The position numbers were made by a program, and so were the translations under genes. Positions 8,075 through 17,841 of a DNA stretch of 64,000 bases are shown one piece after another (the first letter of the stretch is position 1; each line of letters opens with the position of its first letter). Source of the DNA: Maricaulis sp036231565 (GTDB lineage: Bacteria > Pseudomonadota > Alphaproteobacteria > Caulobacterales > Maricaulaceae); NCBI GenBank assembly GCA_036231565.1, contig JAZAHA010000005.1, positions 62,001-126,000 of the forward strand. The letters run 5' to 3'. The notes below the pieces were generated by a model. The model did not search any database, was not told the origin of the DNA, and saw nothing but the letters and a program-made list of their open reading frames with translations.

Positions 8075-9167
8075 CACACGCACCGAACCCGCCCCGCGCC
8101 TGATCATCGATCTGGCGACCATCCAGCAGAATTACCGCAAGGTCCGCGACCTCGCGCCCGGTGCCGAGGCCGGCGCCGTGGTGAAGGCCAACGCCTATGG
8201 TCTCGGCGCCATGGAAGTCGTACCGGCGCTCGCCGATGCCGGCTGCCGCACCTTCTATGTCGCGCATACATCGGAAGGCCGCGAGGCCCGCGCGGCGCTC
8301 GCCGGGCGCCCGGCCGACATCTATGTCTTCAACGGGTTCTGGCCCGCCGAACTGCCGGCCCTGCGCGATGCCGAGCTTTTCCCGGTGATCAACGAGCTCG
8401 CCCAGCTGGAACAGTTGCGCAAGCACGCGCCGGACCTGCCCTGCGCCCTGCATTTCGACACCGGCATGAACCGTCTGGGTCTCGGCCCTGAGGAAACCGA
8501 TGCGCTGATCGCCAATCCCGCGCGTCTGGACGCGATCGATGTGCGGCAGATCATGAGCCATCTCGCCTGCGCCGACGAGCCGGTCTACCCGCTCAATGCG
8601 CGGCAGCTGGAACGCTTCTCCCGCATTCGTGAAGCCTTTCACGGCATTCCCGCCTCGCTGTCCAATTCGGCCGGCATCCTGCTGGGGCCGGACTATCATT
8701 TCGACGTGCTGCGCCCGGGGCTCGCCCTGTTCGGCGGGGTTCCCGCGCCCGGCTATCCCTCGCCCTTCGAACCGGCGGTCGAGATCGACGCGCCCATCCT
8801 GCAGATCCGCACGCTGCGGCCCGGCGACACGGTGGGCTATGGCGCGACCTTCACGGCTGACACGCCGCGCCGCATCGCGACGGTCGCCGCCGGCTATGCC
8901 GACGGGCTGCTGCGCGCCTTCGGCAATGGCGGGTTCGGCCGGATCGGCGAGACCCGCGTGCCGATCCTGGGACGGGTCTCGATGGACCTGATCGGTGTCG
9001 ATGTGACCGATGTCGACAGCCCGCTCGCACCGGGGCATCCGGTCTGCTTCCTTGGCGGCGATATCGAGGACATGGCCGACAGTGCCGCCACCATCTCCTA
9101 CGAATTCCTGGTCCGCCTGGGCCTGCGTTTCCACCGCATCTACAAGCCGGCTGCCAAACGGCGCTGA
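8055..9167 (+). CDS. alr: Alanine racemase
   Basis: Alr is a PLP enzyme that interconverts L- and D-alanine for peptidoglycan. The 370-residue protein has the PLP lysine at Lys44 (AVVKANAYGLG) at the start of the TIM barrel, the HFDTGMNRLG block, and the second catalytic base Tyr262 (VGYGATF) in the C-terminal beta domain. The start overlaps the end of dnaB by 20 bases and has only a weak ribosome-binding site, so translation is probably coupled to dnaB. The conserved barrel begins near residue 16, which fits this start. Confidence 0.95.
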   Translation: MTTSPTDTRTEPAPRLIIDLATIQQNYRKVRDLAPGAEAGAVVKANAYGLGAMEVVPALADAGCRTFYVAHTSEGREARAALAGRPADIYVFNGFWPAELPALRDAELFPVINELAQLEQLRKHAPDLPCALHFDTGMNRLGLGPEETDALIANPARLDAIDVRQIMSHLACADEPVYPLNARQLERFSRIREAFHGIPASLSNSAGILLGPDYHFDVLRPGLALFGGVPAPGYPSPFEPAVEIDAPILQIRTLRPGDTVGYGATFTADTPRRIATVAAGYADGLLRAFGNGGFGRIGETRVPILGRVSMDLIGVDVTDVDSPLAPGHPVCFLGGDIEDMADSAATISYEFLVRLGLRFHRIYKPAAKRR

Positions 9168-9231
9168 CCCCGGACACATTCTGTCATCCTCCCCTGCTTG
9201 ACTGTGCGCAAACAGAAGGAGACACACCCCT

Positions 9232-10608
9232 ATGGCCCGATCCGATAGCGTCTATGTCTGCCAGTCCTGCGGTGCCGTCCATTCCAAATGGGCGGGCAAG
9301 TGCGATGATTGCGGCCAGTGGAACACCCTGGTCGAGGAAGCCGCGTCCGCGCCCCTGGGCACGCAGGCAACCGCTCCGAAGAAACGTGGCCGCGCGGCCC
9401 GGCTGGAACTGGTCGACCTCGGGGCCGAGACCCCGGAAACGCCGCGCCTGCGATCAGGTATAGACGAGCTGGACCGGGTGGCCGGCGGCGGGCTGGTGCC
9501 CGGCTCCGCCATCCTCGTCGGCGGCGATCCCGGCATCGGCAAGTCGACCCTTCTGCTGCAGATGATGGCGCAGCTGGCCAGCCAGAATACGCGCGCCATC
9601 TATATTTCCGGCGAGGAAGCGATCGACCAGGTGCGCCGCCGCGCCCGCCGGCTCGGCCTGGCCGATGCGCCGGTCGCGCTGGCCGCCGAGACCTCGCTCA
9701 ACGACATTCTGGACGGGCTGAAATCGGAAAAGCCGGACATCGTCGTGATCGATTCGATCCAGACGCTGTGGACCGATCAGCTGGCCGCCGCGCCGGGCAC
9801 GGTGGCCCAGGTGCGCGCCTGCGCCCAGGAACTCGTGCGGTTTGCCAAGAAGCGGAACTGCACCGTCATCCTGGTCGGCCATGTCACCAAGGACGGCCAG
9901 ATTGCCGGACCACGCGTGGTCGAGCACATGGTCGATGCGGTGCTCTATTTCGAAGGCGAGCGCTCGCACCAGTTCCGCATCCTGCGCGCCGTAAAGAACC
10001 GCTTCGGGCCGACCGACGAGATCGGTGTGTTCGAGATGGGCGACAAGGGGCTCGGCGAGGTCGCCAATCCCTCCTCGCTTTTCCTGGATGGCCGCGCCGA
10101 GGCCAATCCCGGCGCCGCGGTCTTTGCCGGCATGGAGGGCACGCGGCCGGTCCTGTCGGAGATCCAGGCCCTGGTCGCGCCCGCCGCCTTCGGCACGCCG
10201 CGCCGCGCTGTTGTCGGCTGGGATTCGGGGCGCCTCGCGATGGTGCTGGCCGTGCTGGAAGCGCGCTGCGGCGTCAACATCTCCAATCGCGACATCTTCC
10301 TCAATGTTGCCGGCGGGCTGAAAATCACCGAACCGGCCGCCGATCTGGCCGTTGCCGCCGCCATTGTCTCCTCGGCAATGGATGTGGCGCTGCCGGGCAA
10401 GGGTGTCGTTTACGGAGAAATCAGTCTTTCCGGCGATGTTCGTCCCGTCGGACGCTCGGAGGCGCGGCTGAAGGAAGCCGCGAAGCTCGGTTTCGACTCG
10501 GCCATCGCGCCCCAGGCCGCGGCCGACGGTAACGCACCCGTGCGGGTGCTTGGCGTGGCCACGGCGCTCGAATTGGTGCAGACTTTGCGGGCTCTGGCGG
10601 GAGAGTAG
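9232..10608 (+). CDS. radA: DNA repair protein RadA (Sms)
   Basis: RadA is a RecA-like helicase that helps branch migration during homologous recombination. The 458-residue protein has the N-terminal C4 zinc ribbon (Cys10, 13, 24, 27), Walker A GGDPGIGKST with Lys104, the RadA-specific KNRFG motif at 255-259 and a C-terminal Lon-like domain. An AAGGAG site precedes the ATG. It is 64 bases after alr and 11 bases before cvpA, within a plus-strand run ending in the SDR gene. Confidence 0.97.
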   Translation: MARSDSVYVCQSCGAVHSKWAGKCDDCGQWNTLVEEAASAPLGTQATAPKKRGRAARLELVDLGAETPETPRLRSGIDELDRVAGGGLVPGSAILVGGDPGIGKSTLLLQMMAQLASQNTRAIYISGEEAIDQVRRRARRLGLADAPVALAAETSLNDILDGLKSEKPDIVVIDSIQTLWTDQLAAAPGTVAQVRACAQELVRFAKKRNCTVILVGHVTKDGQIAGPRVVEHMVDAVLYFEGERSHQFRILRAVKNRFGPTDEIGVFEMGDKGLGEVANPSSLFLDGRAEANPGAAVFAGMEGTRPVLSEIQALVAPAAFGTPRRAVVGWDSGRLAMVLAVLEARCGVNISNRDIFLNVAGGLKITEPAADLAVAAAIVSSAMDVALPGKGVVYGEISLSGDVRPVGRSEARLKEAAKLGFDSAIAPQAAADGNAPVRVLGVATALELVQTLRALAGE

Positions 10609-10619
10609 GAGTTGCAGGG

Positions 10620-11264
10620 ATGGATGGATCGCTGAGTGCCTTCGACGGGATCGGCCTCGCCATCCTGTTGATTTCCGGCCTCCTGGCGCTGGTGCGCGGT
10701 TTTGTGCGTGAAGCCCTGTCGGTCACCGCCTTCGTCGCCGCTTCTCTGGCGGCCTTGTGGAGCCTGCCGGTTTTCATCGGCCCGGCTCGCGAAATCATCG
10801 ATCCGGACTGGCTGGCGCCTGTCGCCGTCGGTGCAGCGGTCTTCATCCTGATCTATCTGGCGGTCACCTTCGTGACGAGTTCGCTCTCCAAGGGGCTGGC
10901 CAAGGGCGAGGATGTGAATGTGGTCGACCGCACGCTGGGCTTTGTCTTCGGTGTCGTGCGCGGCCTCGTCCTGCTCGGCCTCGGTGTGATCTTCATGGCT
11001 GCAACAATGGGTGAAAGCGGACGCCCGCCGGCCTGGGTGACCCAGGCGCGCATCTATCCGCTGGTCGGCGCGACGGCCCGGGCCCTGCAGACACTGGCTC
11101 CCGAGACCTCGCGGCTGGCGGAGACCCGTCCCCTGCCCTATGGCGAGGACGACCCGATTGCAGAAACAATAAGAAATAATGACAGCTCCTATGGAAGCCG
11201 CGACCGAAACCGACTAGATGACCTCATCGGTTCGACCACGGATGACCAGGACGAGGACGGATGA
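10620..11264 (+). CDS. cvpA: CvpA family membrane protein
   Basis: CvpA proteins are small inner-membrane proteins first linked to colicin V export and later to bile and envelope stress tolerance; the molecular role is not settled. The 214-residue product has four hydrophobic spans (roughly residues 8-27, 29-50, 63-85, 105-125), with the typical DGIGLAILLISGLLALVRGFVREA start and NVVDRTLGFVFGVVRG motif. A polar C-terminal tail follows. It overlaps purF by 4 bases (ATGA). A cvpA-purF pairing is found in many proteobacteria. Confidence 0.9.
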   Translation: MDGSLSAFDGIGLAILLISGLLALVRGFVREALSVTAFVAASLAALWSLPVFIGPAREIIDPDWLAPVAVGAAVFILIYLAVTFVTSSLSKGLAKGEDVNVVDRTLGFVFGVVRGLVLLGLGVIFMAATMGESGRPPAWVTQARIYPLVGATARALQTLAPETSRLAETRPLPYGEDDPIAETIRNNDSSYGSRDRNRLDDLIGSTTDDQDEDG

Positions 11265-12742
11265 GCCAGGCCAACCCCCAAACTGCCACGCTCACTTACG
11301 ATCCCGAGACGGATCGCCCCCAGGAAGAATGCGGCGTTTTCGCCGTTTACAATGCGGTAGATGCCGGTGTCCTCACCGCGCTCGGGCTTCACGCCCTGCA
11401 GCATCGTGGACAGGAAGCCTGCGGCATCGCGACCCATGACGGGTCGCGTTTCCATATCGAGCGCTATCTCGGCCTTGTCGGCGAGAACTTCACCTCGCCG
11501 GACATGCCGCAACGCCTGCCGGGCAAGGTCGCGATCGGCCATGCCCGCTATTCCACCCAGGGTGCGTCGGTGCTGCGCAATGTGCAGCCGCTGTATTCGG
11601 ACGTGCGCGGCGGCGGTATCGCGCTTGCCCATAACGGCAATCTGACCAATGCCCGCGTCCTGCGCGAGGAACTCGTCAGCCACGGCGCCATCTTCCAGTC
11701 GACCTCGGATTCCGAGGTCGTGCTGCACCTGGCTGCCCAGTCGAAGAAGACCAAGCTGACCAATCGCGTCCTGCAGGCACTGAAACAGGTCCAGGGCGCC
11801 TTCGCTTTCGTGGCGCTGGTCAATGACCGCCTGATCGCGGCGCGCGACCCCTACGGCATCCGTCCCCTGGTGATGGGCACGCTGGGTGACGCGGTGATCT
11901 TCGCCTCGGAAACCTGCGCGCTGGACATGGTCGGTGCGTCTTTCGTGCGCGATATCGAGCCCGGCGAGGCTGTCGTGGTGAGCGAAGACGGCATCCGCTC
12001 CGAACGCTTCGCCCCGGCCCATCCGGCCCGGATCTGCGCCTTCGAATACATCTATTTCGCCCGACCCGACTCGATCATCGGCGGCCGTTCGGTCTACGAG
12101 GCCCGCAAGCAGATGGGCCGTCAGCTGGCGATGGAAACCCCGGCCGATGTCGATGTCATCGTGCCCGTGCCGGACAGCGGCGTGCCTGCCGCGATCGGCT
12201 ATTCGGAAGCTTCCGGTATTCCCTTCGAGCTGGGTATCATCCGCTCGCACTTTGTCGGCCGGACCTTCATCCAGCCGACCCAGGACCGGCGCGACCTGTC
12301 GGTCCGCCGCAAACACTCGGCCAATGCGGCTGTGGTGCGCGGCAAGCGCGTCCTGCTTATCGACGATTCAATCGTGCGCGGCACGACCTCGCTGAAGATC
12401 GTGCGCATGATGCGCGAGGCGGGCGCATCCGAAGTGCATTTCCGCTCGGCCTGCCCGCCGATCAAATTCCCGGACTTCTACGGCATCGACATGGCCGGAC
12501 GGGCCGAACTGATCGCCGCGAACATGGAACTGGACGAAATGGCCGCCAAGCTCGAGGCCGACAGCCTCGGCTTCCTGTCGGTCGACGGTCTCTACCAGGC
12601 CGTCTGCGGCGAAGCGCGCAATGACGCGAACCCGCAACTCGCCGACCACTATTTCACAGGCGAGTACCCGACGCGGCTCGTCGACCACGACCGGGACCTC
12701 TCGGCCAAGGAATTCCAGCTCTCGCTTCTGGTGGACGCATGA
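11261..12742 (+). CDS. purF: Amidophosphoribosyltransferase
   Basis: PurF carries out the first committed step of purine synthesis: glutamine plus PRPP to phosphoribosylamine. The 493-residue protein has an N-terminal propeptide before the nucleophile Cys24 (EECGVFAVYN), a class II glutaminase domain with HRGQEACGI and GHARYSTQG, and the PRPP-binding motif VLLIDDSIVRGTTS near residue 364-377. It starts inside the end of cvpA and its last codons overlap the SDR gene by 4 bases. Confidence 0.97.
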   Translation: MSQANPQTATLTYDPETDRPQEECGVFAVYNAVDAGVLTALGLHALQHRGQEACGIATHDGSRFHIERYLGLVGENFTSPDMPQRLPGKVAIGHARYSTQGASVLRNVQPLYSDVRGGGIALAHNGNLTNARVLREELVSHGAIFQSTSDSEVVLHLAAQSKKTKLTNRVLQALKQVQGAFAFVALVNDRLIAARDPYGIRPLVMGTLGDAVIFASETCALDMVGASFVRDIEPGEAVVVSEDGIRSERFAPAHPARICAFEYIYFARPDSIIGGRSVYEARKQMGRQLAMETPADVDVIVPVPDSGVPAAIGYSEASGIPFELGIIRSHFVGRTFIQPTQDRRDLSVRRKHSANAAVVRGKRVLLIDDSIVRGTTSLKIVRMMREAGASEVHFRSACPPIKFPDFYGIDMAGRAELIAANMELDEMAAKLEADSLGFLSVDGLYQAVCGEARNDANPQLADHYFTGEYPTRLVDHDRDLSAKEFQLSLLVDA

Positions 12743-13455
12743 CCGACATCGATCTGAAAGGCCGCCTCGCTCTCGTCAGCGGGGCCTCGCGGGGTATTGG
12801 CCGGGCTCTGGCCCTGGAACTGGCCAAGGCCGGCGCGCATGTGATCGCCACCGCCCGCACCCAGGGCGCCCTGGAAGAGCTGGACGACGCCATCAAGGCT
12901 GCCGGCGGGACCACGACGCTGGTGCCGATGGACCTGATGTCGGAAGACGGGATCGAACAGCTCGGCCAGATTGTCACCGACCGTTGGGGCAAGCTGGACA
13001 TCATGATCGCCAATGCCGGCGCGCTGGGCGAGCTGACACCGGCCGCCCAGGTGAAGGCGAAGACCTGGCAGAACGTGCTGGGTGTGAACCTGGTCGCGCC
13101 GGCGCGCATGATCCGCGCCTTCGAGGGCCCGCTGCTGTCGTCGGACGCCGGCCGCGCCGTCTTCATCTCCTCGGGCGCCGCCAGCTCGCGCCGGGCCTTC
13201 TGGGCGCCCTACGCGGCCGCCAAGTCCGGCCTCGACGCCCTCGCCCAGTCCTGGGCTGCCGAACACGTGAATTCGCCCAGCCTGCGCATCAATGTCGTCT
13301 ATCCCGGCGCCATGCGCACGCGGATGCGCGCCAAGGCCTTCCCGGGCGAGGATCCCAATTCCCTGCCGGAACCGGCCGCCCTGTGGCCGCTGGTGGCCGA
13401 GCTGGTCGGTCCGGACTGTGCCCGCCACGGCGAGATCGTGCGGTTCGAGGGTTAG
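12739..13455 (+). CDS. Short-chain dehydrogenase/reductase
   Basis: This is a 238-residue Rossmann-fold oxidoreductase with the cofactor motif SGASRGIGRALALELA (residues 14-29), NAGAL, the catalytic serine in FISSGAASS and Tyr-x-x-x-Lys in PYAAAKSGLDAL. The substrate cannot be read from the sequence. It overlaps the end of purF by 4 bases, an arrangement seen in other alphaproteobacteria, but a role in purine metabolism is not implied. It is the last gene of this operon, followed by a perfect 10-bp hairpin. Confidence 0.88.
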   Translation: MTDIDLKGRLALVSGASRGIGRALALELAKAGAHVIATARTQGALEELDDAIKAAGGTTTLVPMDLMSEDGIEQLGQIVTDRWGKLDIMIANAGALGELTPAAQVKAKTWQNVLGVNLVAPARMIRAFEGPLLSSDAGRAVFISSGAASSRRAFWAPYAAAKSGLDALAQSWAAEHVNSPSLRINVVYPGAMRTRMRAKAFPGEDPNSLPEPAALWPLVAELVGPDCARHGEIVRFEG

Positions 13456-13481
13456 CGCTCAACTTGCCGTGAGCGCGTGAC

Positions 13482-13513
13482 GCACCGGCTTCCCGTTGCC
13501 CCCAAGCCGGTGC
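13482..13513. terminator. Hairpin after the cvpA-purF-SDR run
   Basis: GCACCGGCTT (13482-13491) and AAGCCGGTGC (13504-13513) form a perfect 10-bp stem with a 12-base C-rich loop. There is no T-run, so it may be a Rho-type pause site or an mRNA 3'-end stabiliser rather than a classic terminator. The GNAT gene begins 12 bases later. Confidence 0.5.
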
Positions 13514-13525
13514 TAGCTGGGCGGC

Positions 13526-14005
13526 ATGCCTCAGCGTCCCGACATCACCTTCACGCGCCTGACCGGGGTCGCGCCGGACGCAATCCTGGACCACATGTCC
13601 GATCCGCGTCTTGCCGAGCACATGCCCCTGCTCAAGGGCGGCTGGGACATGGACGCCTGCACGGCCTTCATCGCCGCCAAGGAGGCGTGCTGGGCGCGCG
13701 ACGGGCTGGGACACTGGGCGATCCTGGCGAACGGCCGCTATGCCGGCTGGGGCGGCTTCCAGAAGGAAGGCGAGGACTGGGATTACGGCCTGGTGCTGCG
13801 GCCGCAGGATTTCGGTCTCGGCCTCACGATCACCCGCAAGGCCCTCGCCTTCGCCCGCGCCGATGCGCGCATCCCGCATGTGACCTTCCTCCTGCCGCCC
13901 TCGCGCCGCCATGTGCGCGGTCTGGAGCGGCTGGGAGCGGAGATGACAGGCGAGATCACCTATGAGGGCGAGGTCTTCCGCAAATACCGGCTGGAGACGG
14001 CCTGA
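13526..14005 (+). CDS. GNAT family N-acetyltransferase-like protein
   Basis: The 159-residue product resembles the acetyltransferase_3 (RimJ-type) branch of the GNAT fold: an N-terminal ITFTRLTGVAPDAILDHM strand-helix, a central GHWAILANGRYAGWGGFQ beta hairpin, and the acetyl-CoA-binding region at RPQDFGLGLTITRKALAFA. The canonical Q/RxxGxG/A signature is only loosely kept (DFGLGL). The substrate is unknown. It is the last plus-strand gene before the convergent der. Confidence 0.7.
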   Translation: MPQRPDITFTRLTGVAPDAILDHMSDPRLAEHMPLLKGGWDMDACTAFIAAKEACWARDGLGHWAILANGRYAGWGGFQKEGEDWDYGLVLRPQDFGLGLTITRKALAFARADARIPHVTFLLPPSRRHVRGLERLGAEMTGEITYEGEVFRKYRLETA

Positions 14006-14042
14006 GCGCCGTGCAGGAAGGGCCGGCTATGTCTTCTTCCCG

Positions 14043-15545
14043 TCAGCTGCGCTTGCGCGGCCCGGCCGCCTTGCCCGGCTTGCCGGCTTTCTTGACCGAT
14101 CCGGGGGCGCCCTTGGGCTTTTGACGGATGCGCGGCATGCTGGCCCGCGCCGGCGCTCCGGCCCGGACGGGTGCACTGCCGCCGCGCTCGCCATCGGCGT
14201 AAGGATTCTTGCCCGCTTTCACGATCAGACGGATCGGCACGCCAGGCAGATCGAAGGCCTCGCGCAGCCCGTTGACCAGATAACGCTTGTAGCTTTCCGG
14301 CAGTTCGCTGGCGCGCGAGCACATCATCACGAAGGTCGGCGGACGGCCCTTGGTCTGGGTGATATAGCGCGGCTTGACGCGGCGGCCATTGATCGAGGGC
14401 GGCGGATGCCGCTCGATCATCTCGTGCAGCCAGTCATTGAGATCCCGGGTCTTCACCTTGGCATCCCAGTCGGTATGCAGCCGCGACAGGGCCGGCATGA
14501 TCGTCTCCAGCCCCTTCTTCTTGAGGGCCGAGATCGGCAGGATCGGCGCGCCGGTCATCTGCGGCAGCAGGCGCTCGAACTCGGTGCGGATATCCTTGAT
14601 GAAGGCGTCGCGCTGGTGCACGAGGTCCATCTTGGAAACGGCGATCGCGACCGCGCGGCCTTCCTTGTAGGCCATGTCGGCCAGGTGCAGGTCCTGCTTT
14701 TCCAGCGGGTGGCCGGCATCGACGATCAACAGCACGACTTCGGCAAACTTCACGGCGCGCAGCGTGTCGGCGGCGCTCATGCGTTCCAGCCGGTCATTGA
14801 CCTTGCCGCGCTTTCTCAGGCCGGCCGTGTCGTGCAGCCGCACCCGGCGCCCGTCCCACACCCAGTCGATCGAGATCGCGTCGCGGGTGATACCGGCTTC
14901 AGGCCCGGTGATCAGACGTTCCTCGCCGATCAGCGCATTGATCAGCGTCGACTTGCCCGCATTCGGACGGCCGATCACGGCGATCCGCAGCGGCGGAGCC
15001 TCGCTGTCGTCGCGATAGCGCTTGGCATCGCGGGCGGCATGCTCGCCCAGACCGGCTTCGACGGCATCATAAAGGTCGCCGATACCGCCGCCATGCGCCG
15101 CCGACAGGGGGACAGGCTCGCCCAGGCCGAGGCCGTAGGCGTCCATCAACCCGCTTTCACCGAAGCGGCCTTCGCACTTGTTGGCGACCAGAACGACCGG
15201 CTTGCCCGAGCGGCGGATCACATCGGCAAAGCTCTGGTCCAAGGGCGTCACGCCGGTACGGGCATCGATCAGGAAGAGGCAGAGATCGGCATCCTTGAGC
15301 GCAATCTCGGTCTGGGTGCGCATTTCAGCGTCCAGGCCGGCCTTCTCGCCATCGTCATAGCCCGCCGTGTCGATCAGCAGGAGTTCCATATCGCCCAGCC
15401 GGCCGCGCGCCTCGCGCCGGTCACGCGTGACCCCCGGGCGATCGTCGACGATCGCCAGCGGTTTTCCGGCCAGCCGGTTGAACAGGGTGGATTTACCCAC
15501 ATTGGGCCGTCCGACGACGGCGATGCGGGGCAGATATGCAGTCAT
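14043..15545 (-). CDS. der: Ribosome-assembly GTPase Der (EngA)
   Basis: Der is an essential GTPase for 50S subunit maturation. The 500-residue protein carries two tandem G domains with P-loops GRPNVGKS (residues 12-19) and GRPNAGKS (192-199), the switch motif DTAGYDDG in the first and DTAGLRKRGKV in the second, then a KH-like domain. The G4 motifs read NKCE in domain 1 and SKMD in domain 2, the latter a departure from the usual NKxD. A basic Pro/Lys/Arg-rich tail of about 50 residues ends the protein. It is the last gene of the panB-TPR-bamB-der run. Confidence 0.96.
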   Translation of the reverse strand: MTAYLPRIAVVGRPNVGKSTLFNRLAGKPLAIVDDRPGVTRDRREARGRLGDMELLLIDTAGYDDGEKAGLDAEMRTQTEIALKDADLCLFLIDARTGVTPLDQSFADVIRRSGKPVVLVANKCEGRFGESGLMDAYGLGLGEPVPLSAAHGGGIGDLYDAVEAGLGEHAARDAKRYRDDSEAPPLRIAVIGRPNAGKSTLINALIGEERLITGPEAGITRDAISIDWVWDGRRVRLHDTAGLRKRGKVNDRLERMSAADTLRAVKFAEVVLLIVDAGHPLEKQDLHLADMAYKEGRAVAIAVSKMDLVHQRDAFIKDIRTEFERLLPQMTGAPILPISALKKKGLETIMPALSRLHTDWDAKVKTRDLNDWLHEMIERHPPPSINGRRVKPRYITQTKGRPPTFVMMCSRASELPESYKRYLVNGLREAFDLPGVPIRLIVKAGKNPYADGERGGSAPVRAGAPARASMPRIRQKPKGAPGSVKKAGKPGKAAGPRKRS

Positions 15546-15613
15546 GCGCGAGCGCCTAGAGCAATTTCACACGGAATGAAATCACAAAAAGCCGCTGAAC
15601 GCCCGATTTGCCG

Positions 15614-16990
15614 TTAGCGGATCGCGATCAGCCGCGCCTCGTCGGTGAGCACATAGATGGTCTCGTTGGCGATGACCGGGCCGATGAAGACGTCGTCGCG
15701 CAGGTCCATCTCGCGCAGAACTTCACCGTCATAGGCGTTCAGCACCACGCCCTGACCGTTGCTCGATGCCACAAAGACGCGGCCGCCGGCGAGAACCGGG
15801 CCCGTCCAGGCGATGCGGTCCCGGCGCTTGTTCGGATTCTCGAACAGGTCGAGCTGCGTCATCCAGAGGACAGATCCGTCACGGCGGTCGAGACAGACGA
15901 TCTCGGCTTCATTCGTGGTGACGAAGAGATAATCGCCGGCCACCCACGGCGCCTGGGAGCCGCCCGCCGGCTGCGTCCACAGACGCTCGCCGGTGCGCAG
16001 CGAAATCGCCACCAGAAGACCGGAATGGCTCATCGCATAGACAGTGTCTTCCATGATGACCGGGCTGCCGGCGAGATCGTTGATCTCGGACACGGCCGTC
16101 AGACGGGACGAGCCGGACAGGCTGTCCGACCAGATCGGATTGCCGTTCTGCACACGCAGTGCGATCAGTTCGCCCGAGGCGAAGGGGGCAATGACCAGGT
16201 CGCCCAGCACGGCCGGGGACGGCGCGGTCAGCAGGCGGGCGGTCTCGACGATGCCCGGATGGGTCCACATGACAGTGCCGTCATCGGCGTCGAGGGCGAG
16301 AAGCTCGTTATTGTCGCTCGTCACAAAGACGCGGCCATCGGCCACGGTCGGTGCCCCGTGGAAGGGCACCAGCACTTCGCTGCGCCAGATCTCGTCACCG
16401 CTCTCGGCGTCCAGTGCCACGAAATAATTGTAGCCGGAATGGGCATAGACACGACCGCCATCATAAGCCACGGCGCCGCCGAAGGACATGCGGTCGCGCC
16501 GGTTCGGCCCCTCGAGGCGTGTCGACCATTGACGGGCACCGCTGCCGGCATCATGGGCGAAGACCACGCCATTGGCGTCGATGGTGAATATCCGGCCATC
16601 GGCAACAACAGGACGCGCATTGATACGGCGGTTATTGTCCGACCCTTGGCCAAAGCTCTGCCGCCACGCGACTTCCAGAGGACCGCTGGCCTGGGTGTGT
16701 TGCAGGGCATGGGTCGGATAACCGTCCGGCTGCGGCCAGACCTGGTTAACATAGGCTGTCGGGAGATCGACCGGCGCCGCCTCGGTGTCAAGCTGGAGCC
16801 CCTGCTCGAAACTCATGATCGAGACGCGATTATCCTGCGGAGCCGTTCCGTTGAGATTTTCGTCGTCATCGTCGCCAAATCCCGGAATCGCGTTGAGCGG
16901 ATTGGGAATGTCCGGGATCGAGGAACAGGCCGCCAGCGGCGCGATCAGCGCCACGGCGAGAAGATTACGGATACGCTCGACACTATTCAT
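15614..16990 (-). CDS. bamB: BamB-like outer-membrane assembly lipoprotein (PQQ-type beta-propeller)
   Basis: BamB is the beta-propeller lipoprotein of the BAM complex that folds outer-membrane proteins. The 458-residue protein has a lipoprotein signal ending LIAPLAAC (Cys22) and then repeated WD-like propeller blades of PQQ type: FTIDANGVVFAHDAGSGARQW, YFVALDAESGDEIWRS, LLALDADDGTVMWTH, LVAISLRTGERLWTQ and IVCLDRRDGSVLWM. The ATG at 16990 is chosen because it gives the lipoprotein signal and overlaps the TPR gene stop by 8 bases. Its place between a YfgM-like gene and der matches the enterobacterial yfgM-bamB-der order. Confidence 0.9.
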   Translation of the reverse strand: MNSVERIRNLLAVALIAPLAACSSIPDIPNPLNAIPGFGDDDDENLNGTAPQDNRVSIMSFEQGLQLDTEAAPVDLPTAYVNQVWPQPDGYPTHALQHTQASGPLEVAWRQSFGQGSDNNRRINARPVVADGRIFTIDANGVVFAHDAGSGARQWSTRLEGPNRRDRMSFGGAVAYDGGRVYAHSGYNYFVALDAESGDEIWRSEVLVPFHGAPTVADGRVFVTSDNNELLALDADDGTVMWTHPGIVETARLLTAPSPAVLGDLVIAPFASGELIALRVQNGNPIWSDSLSGSSRLTAVSEINDLAGSPVIMEDTVYAMSHSGLLVAISLRTGERLWTQPAGGSQAPWVAGDYLFVTTNEAEIVCLDRRDGSVLWMTQLDLFENPNKRRDRIAWTGPVLAGGRVFVASSNGQGVVLNAYDGEVLREMDLRDDVFIGPVIANETIYVLTDEARLIAIR

Positions 16991-17756
16991 CGCCTGGCTC
17001 CCCGGCGTCATTTTCATCATCGCCGGCCGGTGCCGGTTCTTCCGTCGCGTCGCCCGCAGGCGCATCGGCTTCCGCCTCACTGTCAGCGGCCTCGGCCGGT
17101 GCCTGTGTGGCCAACCGGCTCGCGATCACGGCCAGAGCTTCCTGGGCGCGCTGCCGCACGCCTTGCGGTGCATCGAAGCCGAAGCTGATCAGCTGATAGG
17201 TCTCGCGGGCGCGTTCGAGATTGCCGTCGCGCAGCGCAGCCGCAGCGATCGCCTCACGCGCCAGGAAGCGGTAGGGCGAGGTGTCGCCGGTCAGCGGCGT
17301 CAGACGGATCTCGATATCGTTGAAGCTCAGCGCATCCCACCGGGCCCAGACCGACTTCAGCGTGGCCAGGTCGCGAATGACAGGGTCGGACGCCTCGCGC
17401 GCCGCCCGGTCAAAGAAGCCGGCAGCCGCTTCGCGATCGCCCTCTTCCAGCGCCACCGACCCGCGCTGCAGCAGCGCCAGTTCCGGATAGCCGCCGACCC
17501 CCTCCTCGGCGAGTGTCTCGAATCCGGTCGATGCCAGGGAGTAGTTGCCCGCCTCAGCCGCACGCAGCGCGGACACATAGGCATCAGACGACGCCTCCTG
17601 CTGTGCAGTACGCCAGGCATTCCAGCCCTGGTAACCGGCCGCACCGGCAATGATCGCCAGCGCGCCGCCGAGCACCCAGGGGCCGTACTTGCGCAATAAA
17701 TCCTGATACTTGTCGCGGCGAAGTTCTTCGTCGACTTCCTCGAAAATATCGACCAC
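16983..17756 (-). CDS. YfgM-like TPR protein (single-span membrane protein)
   Basis: The 257-residue product begins with a charged cytoplasmic segment (MVDIFEEVDEELRRDKYQDLLRKYG in outline), then one transmembrane helix at about 27-43 (WVLGGALAIIAGAAGYQGW), then tetratricopeptide-like helices in the periplasm and an acidic Ala/Glu/Asp tail. This is the layout of YfgM, an ancillary SecYEG subunit and periplasmic chaperone. The gene order YfgM-BamB-Der supports it. It overlaps bamB by 8 bases and lies 85 bases downstream of panB. Confidence 0.85.
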   Translation of the reverse strand: MVDIFEEVDEELRRDKYQDLLRKYGPWVLGGALAIIAGAAGYQGWNAWRTAQQEASSDAYVSALRAAEAGNYSLASTGFETLAEEGVGGYPELALLQRGSVALEEGDREAAAGFFDRAAREASDPVIRDLATLKSVWARWDALSFNDIEIRLTPLTGDTSPYRFLAREAIAAAALRDGNLERARETYQLISFGFDAPQGVRQRAQEALAVIASRLATQAPAEAADSEAEADAPAGDATEEPAPAGDDENDAGEPGDE

Positions 17757-17841
17757 GTCGATGTGGCTCCGTCGTTCTTGTGCCCATGCCTAAAGGTTTG
17801 CGCGGGACCCTAGCCTTACCCGCGCCGGGCGGCAACAGAGC